64,000 bases of DNA from Paucisalibacillus globulus (GTDB taxonomy: Bacteria > Bacillota > Bacilli > Bacillales > Amphibacillaceae), in NCBI RefSeq assembly GCF_900184735.1, contig NZ_LT855405.1, forward strand, positions 186,001 through 250,000. The letters run 5' to 3'. Positions 8,948 through 17,760 of this stretch are shown one piece after another. The translations under genes were made by a program, and so were the position numbers. Position 1 is the first letter of the stretch; the number at the start of each line of letters is the position of its first letter. Under the pieces are notes generated by a model. The model saw only the letters and a program-made list of their open reading frames with translations, had not been told where the DNA came from and made no database searches.

Positions 8948-9670
8948 TTACAACACCTTACTCAAGAAGTCCTGAGTCCTCACACTCTTTGGTTGACCAA
9001 ATACTTCTGAAGGTGTTCCTTCTTCCATAATAACACCCTCATCCATAAACAATACTCTGTCCCCCATCTCCCGTGCAAAGCCCATTTCATGGGTAACTAC
9101 AACCATTGTCATACCTTCCTTAGCTAGTTGTTTCATAACATCAAGCACTTCTTTAACCATTTCTGGATCTAGAGCTGATGTTGGTTCATCAAATAGCATT
9201 ACCTTTGGTTTCATTGCTAGAGCTCTAGCGATGGCTACCCGTTGCATTTGTCCACCTGAAAGTTGTTCAGGATACGCACTAGCCTTATCCCTTAGCCCAA
9301 CTTTCTCTAACAGTTGGTATGCGAGATCATTCGCTTCTACCTCATGCATTTTTCTAATCCGTTTTGGAGCAATTGTGATGTTATCCAGAACATTCATATG
9401 TGGAAATAGGTTAAACTGTTGAAACACCATCCCTACTTCCTTCCGAATCTCATTAATATCCGTATCCTTACTATTAATCTTAACCCCATCAATATAGACA
9501 GATCCCTTAGTAACCTCTTCTAATAAATTGATGCAACGTAGAAATGTGCTTTTACCTGATCCACTCGGACCAATAACACAGACTACTTCCTTTTCACTTA
9601 TCTCACAATCTATTCCTCTTAAGACCTCTAATTTCCCAAACGATTTATGCAAACCTTGTATTTTTATCAT
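8948..9670 (-). CDS. Polar amino acid ABC importer, ATP-binding protein
   Basis: 240 aa, normal length for the GlnQ/HisP group. Walker [11 protein letters not shown]-loop [16 protein letters not shown], signature [15 protein letters not shown], Walker [15 protein letters not shown] and switch [13 protein letters not shown] are all intact. It energises uptake by the permease encoded two bases upstream (9673-10410) and the lipoprotein 10448-11221. Last gene of a three-gene operon with the usual binding protein, permease, ATPase order. Which amino acid is carried (glutamine, glutamate, arginine, cystine or another) cannot be decided from the ATPase. Confidence 0.94.
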   Translation of the reverse strand: MIKIQGLHKSFGKLEVLRGIDCEISEKEVVCVIGPSGSGKSTFLRCINLLEEVTKGSVYIDGVKINSKDTDINEIRKEVGMVFQQFNLFPHMNVLDNITIAPKRIRKMHEVEANDLAYQLLEKVGLRDKASAYPEQLSGGQMQRVAIARALAMKPKVMLFDEPTSALDPEMVKEVLDVMKQLAKEGMTMVVVTHEMGFAREMGDRVLFMDEGVIMEEGTPSEVFGQPKSVRTQDFLSKVL

Positions 9671-9672
9671 GT

Positions 9673-10410
9673 TTACCCTCCTGCCGAAGCGCGTCCGAAT
9701 GTGAATATTCGGCGCCTTTGTGAAGGAATATAACTATTACTATAGCGTCTTTCGACATATGCAATCACTTTGGTAAATACCCATGTCAATAATAAGTATA
9801 GGATAGCAACCGTAATGTACGGTTCCCAGAAACGAGCATAAGCACCTGCTACTACTTTTCCAGCATACAAGAGGTCATTTGCAGCAATTACGGTTACTAA
9901 GGAAGAATCCTTGAGTAGTGCAATTAACTCATTTCCGAGTGGTGGAATCATACGCCTGAATGCCTGTGGCAATATAATAAATCGCATGGCTTCCCCTTGT
10001 GGCATCCCAAGAGAACGAGCCGCTTCCATTTGCCCTTTTTCAATGGACTGTATTCCCGCACGGATTATTTCCGCGTTATAGGCCGCACAGTTTAACATAA
10101 GTGCTGTAGCACCAGATACAAAGTAACCCAAGGAATGACCAAAGATACTTGGAATTACTGCTAAGTGAATAAGAAGAATTTGTACCAAAAGTGGTGTTCC
10201 ACGAAAGAAATCCACATAATACTTGGCTGGATAATAGATCCACTTAATCTTGGATAGCTTTCCTATTCCAAGGAATAGGCCAAGGATGATACCACCAACA
10301 TAGCCAACCGCAGTAAGACTTAGTGTAATCCATAGTCCTCGTATAAAAAGTTCTTTGTAATTCCAAATCATGTCAAACCGAATAGCATCTAAAAAATCTA
10401 TCATGTCCAC
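9673..10410 (-). CDS. Polar amino acid ABC importer, permease
   Basis: 245 aa with five membrane segments of the HEQRO type (His/Glu/Gln/Arg/opine). It has [18 protein letters not shown] and the EAA loop [44 protein letters not shown], the ATPase docking site. Probably a homodimer, because only one permease gene is present. Gap of two bases to the ATPase gene indicates coupled translation. The short basic tail ([16 protein letters not shown]) lies in the cytoplasm. Confidence 0.93.
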   Translation of the reverse strand: MDMIDFLDAIRFDMIWNYKELFIRGLWITLSLTAVGYVGGIILGLFLGIGKLSKIKWIYYPAKYYVDFFRGTPLLVQILLIHLAVIPSIFGHSLGYFVSGATALMLNCAAYNAEIIRAGIQSIEKGQMEAARSLGMPQGEAMRFIILPQAFRRMIPPLGNELIALLKDSSLVTVIAANDLLYAGKVVAGAYARFWEPYITVAILYLLLTWVFTKVIAYVERRYSNSYIPSQRRRIFTFGRASAGG

Positions 10411-10447
10411 CTCCAGTATGATATCGCTCTGCTACTTCTCCATCTAT

Positions 10448-11221
10448 CTATTCGATATCTATACCAGTGAGTTCTTTTAATGTGCCATCCTCTTTAATCT
10501 TTTGAATTCCTTCATTTAACAAGTCCAAAATCTCTGAGTTCCCCTTCTGAACCATTAATCCATAGAATTCTTTTTCAAAGCTATCATCCTCAATTGTTTT
10601 CAATTCAACATCCGGATTGTTTTTCACATATTCTAAGACTACCGAGTTATCTCCAACTGACGCATCAGCATTCCCATTTAACATTTCTGTAATGGCTAAT
10701 GGCATGGTTTCTGTGGCAACAATATCTGAACTAGTATTTCCTAGTAGTCCCTTCACAACCTCATGACCTGTTGTATTAATCTGAACAGAGACCCTTTTAT
10801 CCTTTAAATCTTCAAAACTCTCCACGTCACTATCAGCAGGAACAAGAATTACTTGATTCGCAACAAAGTAAGGGTCAGTAAAATCAAAGGATTCTTTTCG
10901 ATCATCCGTAATTGTAATAGACGAAACCGCAAAATCGACTTCACCATTTTCTACCGCAGCAAACAACGGCTCCCAACCATAGTTCTTATATTCCACTTCA
11001 AATCCTGCAGCTTCTGCAATTGCATCAACAATATCAATATCTATACCGACGATATTGCCATTATCATCCATATATTCCATTGGTGCATATGTAGCATCAG
11101 TAGCAACGACTAACTTATCTCCTGATGAATCTGAACCTGTGCTTGAGCCACAAGCAGCTAAAACCAAACCTAAAGTTAAACATAAGAAGGCAACTGACCA
11201 GTATTTCTTTAAATTCCTCAT
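10448..11221 (-). CDS. Amino acid ABC importer, substrate-binding lipoprotein
   Basis: 257 aa from ATG 11221. A longer frame starts at a TTG at 11275, but that codon lies inside the likely promoter (TTGACA at 11270-11275), while AGAGGGG precedes the 11221 ATG. Lipoprotein signal MRNLKKYWSVAFLCLTLG followed by LVLAAC. The mature protein is a family 3 periplasmic-type binding protein: KLVVATDATYAPMEYMDDNGNIVGIDIDIVDAIAE, GEVDFAVSSITITDDRKESFDFTDPY, DLKDKRVSVQINTTG. It collects an amino acid outside the membrane. First gene of the operon, which ends at 8948. Confidence 0.94.
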   Translation of the reverse strand: MRNLKKYWSVAFLCLTLGLVLAACGSSTGSDSSGDKLVVATDATYAPMEYMDDNGNIVGIDIDIVDAIAEAAGFEVEYKNYGWEPLFAAVENGEVDFAVSSITITDDRKESFDFTDPYFVANQVILVPADSDVESFEDLKDKRVSVQINTTGHEVVKGLLGNTSSDIVATETMPLAITEMLNGNADASVGDNSVVLEYVKNNPDVELKTIEDDSFEKEFYGLMVQKGNSEILDLLNEGIQKIKEDGTLKELTGIDIE

Positions 11222-11246
11222 ATAAAATGAATCCCCTCTCTTTTTT

Positions 11247-11275
11247 GTTATCATCACTCTATTTACAATTGTCAA
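11247..11275 (-). promoter_or_regulatory. Promoter of the amino acid ABC operon
   Basis: Minus strand consensus TTGACA, 17-base spacer, GATAAC; supports the start of the binding protein at 11221. Confidence 0.6.
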
Positions 11276-11401
11276 ATAATTGGGATGATTATTATAATTA
11301 TATTCGAAGATACGAGCATTATCAATACCAATCAGGTGCCATCAATACACGAATATTGTCGATTCTACTCGATTTTATCAGTCATAAGAACTATATAAAA
11401 A

Positions 11402-11446
11402 TAAAAAACCAGGCACTACGAACGATAGAATCATCGCAGTTCTGGC
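11402..11446 (-). terminator. Probable terminator after signal peptidase
   Basis: Imperfect stem (CCAG..ACTGCGA against TCGTAGTGCCTGG) ending in a T-run on the minus strand, immediately after the stop codon. Confidence 0.6.
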
Positions 11447-11449
11447 ACT

Positions 11450-11986
11450 TTAATTAAACGAAAAGGGAAACAAAGAAATCATTACCTCGCCTATTATATT
11501 GTTCTCCTCTATTGATCCCACGTTTTGATTCCTACTATCCAAACTCTCTCCAGGTGTTCGATTATCCCCTAGGACAAAGTAGGCTTGACTCGGTACAATC
11601 ACTTCTTCCATATCAGTTGATAGTCCTGTCGTGTATGTTTCATTTACTACTTCACCATTTACCATAACGTTACCATCCTGTATGGCAATTCTATCATTTG
11701 GTAATCCAATCACTCTTTTTATTACATTAAATCCATTATCATCCCGAAATACAATCATATCATTGCGCTCTACAGTAAAAATAAGATTACTAGTTAATAG
11801 AATGTCACCATCTTCTAACGTAGGATTCATCGAATTACCTGAAATGGTGATTACTCCAATAACAAAACGAAAAATAATAAATATCAATACCAAACTAATA
11901 ATAAATAGAGTCCAGCTAAGCAAACTAGCTTTCTTTTCCTCTTCTTCTCTGACCCTTGTTCCATCCATCATTACATTCGTTTCCAT
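11450..11986 (-). CDS. lepB: Type I signal peptidase (S26)
   Basis: 178 aa with one N-terminal membrane segment (LLSWTLFIISLVLIFIIFRFVI). The catalytic serine box SGNSMNPTLEDGDILL, the lysine box RNDMIVFRDDNGFNVIKRVIGLPNDRI (general base Lys of the KR pair) and box E YFVLGDNRTPGESLDSR are intact, so it is of the prokaryotic Ser/Lys type and should cleave signal peptides outside the membrane. It follows three genes for small exported proteins on the same strand with a gap of 90 bases, which suggests it may serve them, as SipW serves TasA; this is inference. It is not the SipW (ER-type, Ser/His) kind. Confidence 0.92.
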   Translation of the reverse strand: METNVMMDGTRVREEEEKKASLLSWTLFIISLVLIFIIFRFVIGVITISGNSMNPTLEDGDILLTSNLIFTVERNDMIVFRDDNGFNVIKRVIGLPNDRIAIQDGNVMVNGEVVNETYTTGLSTDMEEVIVPSQAYFVLGDNRTPGESLDSRNQNVGSIEENNIIGEVMISLFPFSFN

Positions 11987-12076
11987 CTATAACACCTACC
12001 ACTAGAAGGATTTCGCTTACTCAGGCTGAATCTACATCATCACCTAAACCCTTTTCTTCCATATTACTGCTTCTTG

Positions 12077-12640
12077 TTAGTCTTCTTCAGACATCTCTGG
12101 GTTCTCTCCTGATTCGTTCTTATTTTCTTTATTAACAGGATTCTCTACACTTTCTTCAACTTGATTTCCTGCATTTACTGAGGCTAATTCCCCGCAGTCC
12201 TTTAATGCGCTTTTATCCGTTAACCCTAGGACTATATCCATTTCTATTTCTGCATTTCTTGCGATACAATCTAACTTCTTCGTAACATCTTCACTAGAAT
12301 TCACTTTCACATCATATGTTTCAATCAATTTATCAGCATAATCTTCTATGCTATTTATTCGTTTTAACTTTTCATTTTCAAGAAATTCCTGATGTTGCTT
12401 CTCTGCTGAAGTAATTGCCTGCTGGATTTCGCTCTTTAATCTGTTTGTCTGCTCAGCTTGTTCTAAAGCTATGCTCTGATCTAATTCATGGATAGATTGG
12501 GACCTTTTATTATCCATCCAACTATATAACATCTGTGCAATATCCTGTTCCGCAAAAACGACTCGAACACTACTAATCATGATCATAATAACGAGAAATG
12601 TTCCTATTACTTTTAGGGATGGTCTCTTTCCATTCATCAT
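12077..12640 (-). CDS. Exported helical protein of unknown function (coiled-coil, 187 aa)
   Basis: Not recognised. A cleavable signal ends in VVFA before EQDIAQ. The mature part is nearly all predicted helix with Glu/Gln/Lys-rich heptads (residues 45-115), then a short segment with two Cys (KLDCIARNAEIEM, KDCGELA) that could form a disulfide, and a highly acidic Asn/Glu tail. After the signal it begins DIAQMLYSWMDNKRSQSI, which resembles DAGANLRAWYEGMFGQTVSSI at the same place in the neighbour 12744-13523, so the two may be distant paralogues. GAGGGG precedes the double ATG. Sits between the other two helical proteins and signal peptidase I. Confidence 0.7.
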   Translation of the reverse strand: MMNGKRPSLKVIGTFLVIMIMISSVRVVFAEQDIAQMLYSWMDNKRSQSIHELDQSIALEQAEQTNRLKSEIQQAITSAEKQHQEFLENEKLKRINSIEDYADKLIETYDVKVNSSEDVTKKLDCIARNAEIEMDIVLGLTDKSALKDCGELASVNAGNQVEESVENPVNKENKNESGENPEMSEED

Positions 12641-12673
12641 GAATTTCCCCTCCTAATGGAAAGGGATCTCCTG

Positions 12674-12710
12674 AAAGGGTCTGTTCCTTACTTTAGAGGG
12701 AAACAGACCC
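12674..12710 (-). terminator. Hairpin inside the helical-protein operon (partial terminator)
   Basis: Stem GGGTCTGTT / AACAGACCC with only a short T-run. Such sites often lower expression of downstream genes relative to a strongly made first product; here it separates the 259-aa protein from the 187-aa protein and signal peptidase. Confidence 0.45.
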
Positions 12711-12743
12711 ATTACCAGGACATCCACTTAAACTATAAGACTA

Positions 12744-13523
12744 TTATTCATTAATTCCATTTACAACATCATCAAGTGCTGCTTTTGCCTCATCTTCTAG
12801 TTCCTGTGCCTTAGCAATAATAATTGCTTCTTGCTCTGCTACTAATCCTTCAAGCAATTCTGTCACTTGAGATCTTAAGTCATTGATGTGAAAATTAATT
12901 TGGTTCTTTAGATTACGTGTTGTAATCTCTTCTTGATTCGCAAGCTCTGCTCCAATAGCTTCTTGTGCTTCGCGAATAGCATCCTCCAGTTCTTGTACTG
13001 CATTATCCCTTGCTGCATTAATATCTGTTGTCATTTGATCTTGAGCTTCTTGACTAATATTACCTGTGAAAGATGTGAGGTCATTCGTAGCGTATGCTAG
13101 CCCTTCACCTTGAAGACGTTGGATCTCAAAGTACCCATCTAAGAATACATTATAAAACTCTGCTCCAATATTTTCTAAAATGGCTCTTTCTTCTGCATCA
13201 AGAGAATCCAAGTGGCTTAACTTTGCATTAATGATTTCTTCTAATGATTCACCTGTTGCCAATTCTCTAGATAAATCAATATCAACCTGTGCTTCCCCTT
13301 TTAATGCTTCATATTCAGCCTGTAATTCTGGAAGCTTACTTTCCCCATAAGCTGTAACATCTGCTTCAATGGAACTAACGGTTTGACCGAACATCCCCTC
13401 ATACCATGCACGTAAATTCGCACCTGCATCAGTATTGGCAAATGCTACTCCTGAACCTGAAATAACCCCTACGGCTACTACACCTGCAATAATTTTTGTT
13501 TTTAAGCTTTTTCCTTTTTTCAT
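12744..13523 (-). CDS. Exported helical protein of unknown function (259 aa)
   Basis: Not recognised. Signal peptide MKKGKSLKTKIIAGVVAVGV... ending SGVAFA before NTDAGANL. The mature protein is acidic, has no Cys, and is almost entirely predicted helix rich in Ala, Glu, Gln and Leu, with coiled-coil-like stretches at about 45-80, 150-205 and 205-255. It contains no cell-wall sorting signal or known binding domain. It could be a fibre, coat or scaffold protein at the cell surface. The start has a good ribosome site and lies two bases after the stop of 13526-13939, so the two are translationally coupled. Confidence 0.72.
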   Translation of the reverse strand: MKKGKSLKTKIIAGVVAVGVISGSGVAFANTDAGANLRAWYEGMFGQTVSSIEADVTAYGESKLPELQAEYEALKGEAQVDIDLSRELATGESLEEIINAKLSHLDSLDAEERAILENIGAEFYNVFLDGYFEIQRLQGEGLAYATNDLTSFTGNISQEAQDQMTTDINAARDNAVQELEDAIREAQEAIGAELANQEEITTRNLKNQINFHINDLRSQVTELLEGLVAEQEAIIIAKAQELEDEAKAALDDVVNGINE

Positions 13524-13525
13524 CT

Positions 13526-13939
13526 CTATTCTCCCTTTCTATTCTTCATTTGATTAGTATCCTGTTCTAAAAGTTCACTGATATATGACGTAATGTCTTC
13601 ACTGATCTCCATTTCGATTTCATTGTTCTTTTGTCTGGTATACTCTGCAAAAGGATCCTGGAGTTTAATGCTCTCTTCTTTTTTAGCGAGGTTCGATAAA
13701 TACTCTCTTTTATACTGTTCAAGATGGTTAGTAGTAGTTGTTGACACTTCCTTATGTAGCTGTGCAAGATCTTCTTCAAGTCTTTCCTGTTTCTCATTAT
13801 GGGATTTAAAGAAATCTTCAACACTACTAATCATATTTATTAGCCTATCCTTATAGGAGAAACTATTACCATGCACAGTTGCTAGTTGAAAGACTAGCAA
13901 TAAGGAAGTTACTATCACACCCACCAGTACTTTTTTCAT
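13526..13939 (-). CDS. Exported helical protein of unknown function (137 aa)
   Basis: Not recognised. Signal peptide MKKVLVGVIVTSLLLVFQLATVHG, then a short amphipathic segment (YKDRLINMISSVEDFFKSHNEK) and a charged coiled-coil-like region up to the end (QERLEEDLAQLHKEV..., EISEDITSYISELLEQD). It has the same overall plan as its two downstream neighbours: signal, short helix, long charged helices, no Cys. First gene of the proposed four-gene group with signal peptidase. Ribosome-site-like AGGAAGG and GGGTG lie before the ATG. Confidence 0.68.
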   Translation of the reverse strand: MKKVLVGVIVTSLLLVFQLATVHGNSFSYKDRLINMISSVEDFFKSHNEKQERLEEDLAQLHKEVSTTTTNHLEQYKREYLSNLAKKEESIKLQDPFAEYTRQKNNEIEMEISEDITSYISELLEQDTNQMKNRKGE

Positions 13940-14608
13940 TTATCACCCGACCTTCCTATCATAACTTTTCCAACTTTTCACATTAACATCAACCGTTGTG
14001 CCCATATTAACAGGAAATTCAGAATAAAGAATCCTATGAATCTACTATTTGTTATCTGGGATAATAGATTTAAAAAACTAGCTAAAATAGTTACATTATG
14101 TAGAAAGAATCCTTCTATACTAAGGGTAAATGTTTGTCATCGTCGAAAAAGCATTAACCCTGTTGAAACCATGAGCTTTAACTACTAGAGATTAATATTT
14201 AATCAATATCTGTAAGTCAAAACTAATGGCATCTTACTCCTAAATCCCTCTCTTCAGCATCCGCAAGATTTGTTTACAAATCGACTTAATAGTCACTTAC
14301 TGATAAAAGGTGTCATAAATACATCCATTGATTATCCGTTTCGACACGTTTCCGTAAATGAAGACCACAACTTTCTTGTATTAATGGATAGAATAACTAA
14401 ATGTTTTTCACAAGATACTACCAACTAAAGATATAGCTCTCCTATTTGTTCTGGACAATTGTCCTAGCAGCTAATCGAAGTCATCTACTAATAAAGAACT
14501 ATTTTCCTTTAAATCTATGAAATTTTCTCGTGTCCATGTATAAAACTATTATTTACTGTCCATCCTTTTTGATAGATTCATAATCTAAGAGAAAGGGATT
14601 GAGAGAAT
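13940..14608. other. 669-bp divergent intergenic region without a gene
   Basis: Lies between the divergent helical-protein operon and the amidase gene and must contain both promoters. No ORF with a credible ribosome site was found. The only clear structure is a perfect 12-base palindrome GGACAATTGTCC at 14453-14464, about 145 bases before the amidase start, which could be an operator. AT-rich otherwise. Confidence 0.5.
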
Positions 14609-15742
14609 ATGAGTAAAGTTTTAAAAATGTTTCTGGGGACAGGTTTATTCGTTGTGTTTGTATCATTCTTTCCTATAAATAGCACCTATGCAGAGGAACT
14701 AGATAATAATCACGATAAGCTATATGAAGTTCAAACGGAAAGTATCATGCGAACTGCACCAAATGAAGAGGCAGAAAGAATTGGCACCTTAATTGAAGGA
14801 GATAAACTTCGAACATTTGAAGAGAAAGACGGTTGGGTGAAAACCTTCTATAATGGACAACCAGTTTGGGTTTATTCAGAAGAGTTATTATTAGTGGAAG
14901 ATAATAGTGTACTAGAAGAAACAGAGACAAATGAAGATAAAGAAGAACCAGTAGAAAAACCAGAAGAAAAAGAACAAGAAGGAAAAGAGCAAGAAGAAAC
15001 TAAAGTAGAGGAGAATCATTCTGAACTGGCTGAAGAAGATAACGACCACTCAGAACAGCAACATGAAGATTTCTTTTTCGAAAAGAACCAACCAGAACAT
15101 GCTTTAGAAGAACAAGTTGAAATACCAGTAGGCATTTATAAACCAAATAAAGTACAAGTTTCTGAAGATACAATTGTGGTGACAAAAAATACATTAGATG
15201 GATACAATATTTTAATCGATGCAGGTCATGGTGGCAAAGATGCCGGGGCTGTTAAAAATGGAGTTTATGAAAAAAACATTGCACTTTCAACTGCTAAAAA
15301 GGTTGCGGAGTATCTAAAAGAAGAAGGGGCTACTGTAAATTTCACAAGAAAAGATGACACGTTTATCTCGTTACAAAATCGGGTAAAGCAAAGTAATACC
15401 CACAAAACAGATGTATTTATTAGTCTTCATTATGACTATTTTAGTGATTCGTCCGTAAATGGTATCAATACGTACTACTCCAACGCCACAACAAGCGGTA
15501 ATCTTGCCAAAGCAATTCATACAGCGTTAACTGACAACCTGGATATGCATGATCGAGGAATCAAGAAAGAAGGATACTATGTGCTAGCACATAACCAAAA
15601 TCCTGCCGTTCTACTAGAGTTAGGATTTATGACCAATCCAGGTGATCTTGAAAAGATGCAATCAGATTCATACCAAGAGTCTGTCGCAATAGCTATTACG
15701 GAAGGATTATTGAATTATTTTGATGAAGCATCTGTTGAATAG
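14609..15742 (+). CDS. Secreted N-acetylmuramoyl-L-alanine amidase with SH3 domain
   Basis: 377 aa. Signal peptide to about residue 28 (NSTYA/EE), bacterial SH3 domain at about 38-93 (MRTAPNEEAERIGTLIEGDKL ... GWVKTFYNGQPVWVYSEEL), a very Glu-rich linker (95-175), and an Amidase_3 domain (about 198-373). Zinc and catalytic residues are present: His207 in DAGHGG, Glu221 in YEKNIAL, His274 in SLHYD, Glu337 in LELGFM. It cuts the bond between muramic acid and the stem peptide in the cell wall; the SH3 domain is expected to bind the wall. GAGAGAA-type ribosome site before the ATG. Monocistronic. Confidence 0.94.
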   Translation: MSKVLKMFLGTGLFVVFVSFFPINSTYAEELDNNHDKLYEVQTESIMRTAPNEEAERIGTLIEGDKLRTFEEKDGWVKTFYNGQPVWVYSEELLLVEDNSVLEETETNEDKEEPVEKPEEKEQEGKEQEETKVEENHSELAEEDNDHSEQQHEDFFFEKNQPEHALEEQVEIPVGIYKPNKVQVSEDTIVVTKNTLDGYNILIDAGHGGKDAGAVKNGVYEKNIALSTAKKVAEYLKEEGATVNFTRKDDTFISLQNRVKQSNTHKTDVFISLHYDYFSDSSVNGINTYYSNATTSGNLAKAIHTALTDNLDMHDRGIKKEGYYVLAHNQNPAVLLELGFMTNPGDLEKMQSDSYQESVAIAITEGLLNYFDEASVE

Positions 15743-15779
15743 GTTAGTTTGTTAGTTAGACCCTCCCTTAATATAACTG

Positions 15780-15814
15780 GCACCAGAATCTAATGATTCT
15801 GGTGCACTTTTTTT
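15780..15814 (+). terminator. Terminator of the amidase gene
   Basis: Perfect 11-base stem GCACCAGAATC / GATTCTGGTGC followed by a seven-T run. Confidence 0.92.
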
Positions 15815-15845
15815 AATTCGATTTATGTTAGATAGAATCATAATG

Positions 15846-16961
15846 TTACATATCATATTCAACTTTCTCAAAACGAAATTCTTCTAATGCTTCTTCATCA
15901 ATTTCGTAACCGATTCCTGGGCCTGTCGGAACTTGGATACTGCCATTCTTTACAACCACCTCTGGTTTTATAATATCCTTTTCCCAGTAGCGAGAGGAAC
16001 CAGCTGTATCACCAGGCATAACGAAATTAGAAAGTGTTGTAATCGCCACATTATGAGCTCGTCCTACGCCAGCTTCTAGCATACCACCACACCATACTGG
16101 TATCCCATGGGCTTCACAATAATCATGGATCTTTACGGATTCAGACAATCCTCCAACTCGACCAACTTTAATATTGATGATTTTACAACTACCAAGCTCA
16201 ATTGCTTTTTGAGCATCATAAAGAGAATGAATACTTTCATCTAAGCAAATTGGTGTTTGGATTTCTTTTTGGAGCTTCGCATGGTCAATAATATCATGAT
16301 GCTGTAATGGTTGTTCAATCATCATTAAATCTAAATCATCTAACTGCTTCAACAAATCAATGTCTCGTAAGGTATAAGCAGAGTTGGCATCTGCCATAAT
16401 TTTCGTATCCGGGAATGCCGCTCGTACTTGGCGGAGCATCTCGACATCATGACCAGGTTTAATTTTTAATTTTATTCGCTTATAACCTTGGTCCAAGAAT
16501 CCCTCAATTTTCTCCAATAGTTCCGTTATGGTCGGTTGAATACCAATACTAATCCCAACATCAATCTGAGTCTTTTCTCCGCCAAGTGCTTTGGCGAGTG
16601 AAACTCCCTGACGTTTTGCGTATAGATCCCAAACCGCGCCCTCAATAGCTGCCTTAGCCATATTGTTTCCCCGTAATCTGCCAAAAAGCGGAAAAACTTC
16701 ATCTGGATGGTTGATTGGATTTTCACGTAATATAGGGATTAAGAAATCTTCCATTATATCTTTATTAGACTTAACAGTTTCTTCTGTATACCAGGGAATT
16801 GGAAAAGATACACTCTCCCCAAACCCACGATTCCCCTCTGTATCTACTGCCTCTACAATAAAGAACTCCTTGTCCTGCATCGTTCCAAAGCTTGTTGTAA
16901 AAGGGAAAATCATTCGCATATTTAATCGGTGTAAAATTATTTTCTTAAAAGGAATTGCCAA
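15846..16961 (-). CDS. menC: OSBS/N-acylamino acid racemase (enolase superfamily)
   Basis: 371 aa. Enolase-superfamily barrel with the catalytic set: KxK in RIKLKIKPG, metal ligands in [14 protein letters not shown] and CLDES, and the second base Lys in [10 protein letters not shown]. Sequence databases call such proteins o-succinylbenzoate synthase (menC), but there are no menaquinone genes here. Instead it follows a GNAT acyltransferase and an M20 amidohydrolase, the gene set known from Geobacillus kaustophilus in which N-succinylamino acid racemase converts N-succinyl-D- to N-succinyl-L-amino acids. The start is TTG at 16961, preceded by AGGAAGAAGGG and 16 bases after the stop of the GNAT gene. 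Racemase activity is inferred from context; many members have both activities. Confidence 0.9.
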   Translation of the reverse strand: MAIPFKKIILHRLNMRMIFPFTTSFGTMQDKEFFIVEAVDTEGNRGFGESVSFPIPWYTEETVKSNKDIMEDFLIPILRENPINHPDEVFPLFGRLRGNNMAKAAIEGAVWDLYAKRQGVSLAKALGGEKTQIDVGISIGIQPTITELLEKIEGFLDQGYKRIKLKIKPGHDVEMLRQVRAAFPDTKIMADANSAYTLRDIDLLKQLDDLDLMMIEQPLQHHDIIDHAKLQKEIQTPICLDESIHSLYDAQKAIELGSCKIINIKVGRVGGLSESVKIHDYCEAHGIPVWCGGMLEAGVGRAHNVAITTLSNFVMPGDTAGSSRYWEKDIIKPEVVVKNGSIQVPTGPGIGYEIDEEALEEFRFEKVEYDM

Positions 16962-16977
16962 CCTAAACCCTTCTTCC

Positions 16978-17751
16978 TCATGATTTATAAAAACAGTAAT
17001 AGCTTACACCATTACCTCGAATGACATCTTTACCAAAATAGTGATTTCTAAGCAACATTTGGAACACTTTCCTTGTTGCCAGTCGCCATTCGATTGCCAA
17101 ATTAATATCACGTTGTTTTATCTCCTGAAAATTGTCTGGAATAGCAACAAACCAAGGTTTTCCATCCTGTTGAAGTGCAATGCTTGTCCGCTTAGGCACA
17201 TCATTCTCACCTTTTTCCAGTAACAATCTCGAAGATTTAAATACACTTTCTTGTTGTTTCTTTTCATTAAGAAAATACCACTCTACTTGAAAACGGTCTG
17301 TTGCAAGTCCATTATTTAACCCATCTTCCAGTTCACCATAGTGGTTCTCCTTATAAGTAGCGGCAACTCCGCCTAGTTTATGTAAGTTTAAATAAGCATT
17401 CACACTTTCAAGCGGGTCAAAAGTCCATACCATCATGTTATACCCTTTTTCCGCTGCCACTTCGGCTTGCTTTATCTTTATCTTACCACCAAGACCTGAT
17501 TTTCGGTATTCTGGTAACACGCCTAGGGTATGTGACACTAAATAAGGTTCTTTTCCATCAAAACCAGGGAAACTATATTGGAATCCGATCATCTTCCCAT
17601 CAAGAAAAGCACCAATCATAACACCACCATTGTGATAGGCGGTGTACGTTTGATGAATTGGTGTCGGCATATCTCCCCAAATCGCATTCTCCACACGTTG
17701 CATTTCCTCTAGTTCATCTAAAGTTGTAAGTTCTCGAATTTCAATTTCCAT
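16978..17751 (-). CDS. GNAT N-acyltransferase, probable D-amino acid N-succinyltransferase
   Basis: 257 aa. The GNAT acyl-CoA fold is visible in the N-terminal half: [53 protein letters not shown] contains the pyrophosphate loop (RKSGLGGK) and the following helix. The C-terminal half is family specific. In the three-gene setting it would attach a succinyl group from succinyl-CoA to the amino group of D-amino acids, feeding the racemase encoded 16 bases downstream. Ten bases separate it from the M20 gene upstream. Acceptor specificity is inference from gene order. Confidence 0.82.
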   Translation of the reverse strand: MEIEIRELTTLDELEEMQRVENAIWGDMPTPIHQTYTAYHNGGVMIGAFLDGKMIGFQYSFPGFDGKEPYLVSHTLGVLPEYRKSGLGGKIKIKQAEVAAEKGYNMMVWTFDPLESVNAYLNLHKLGGVAATYKENHYGELEDGLNNGLATDRFQVEWYFLNEKKQQESVFKSSRLLLEKGENDVPKRTSIALQQDGKPWFVAIPDNFQEIKQRDINLAIEWRLATRKVFQMLLRNHYFGKDVIRGNGVSYYCFYKS

Positions 17752-17760
17752 TTAATCCCT

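Noticed and set aside
8725-9030. 101-aa ORF starting MRPRSAKARGGSPAARGKRS
   Set aside because: Runs through the GC-rich repeat element and into the terminator and the 3' end of the ABC ATPase gene on the other strand; no ribosome site and no constraint visible.
11275-11450. T-box or amino acid riboswitch upstream of the ABC operon
   Set aside because: Promoter sits only about 25 bases before the start codon, leaving no room for a leader; no T-box sequence seen.
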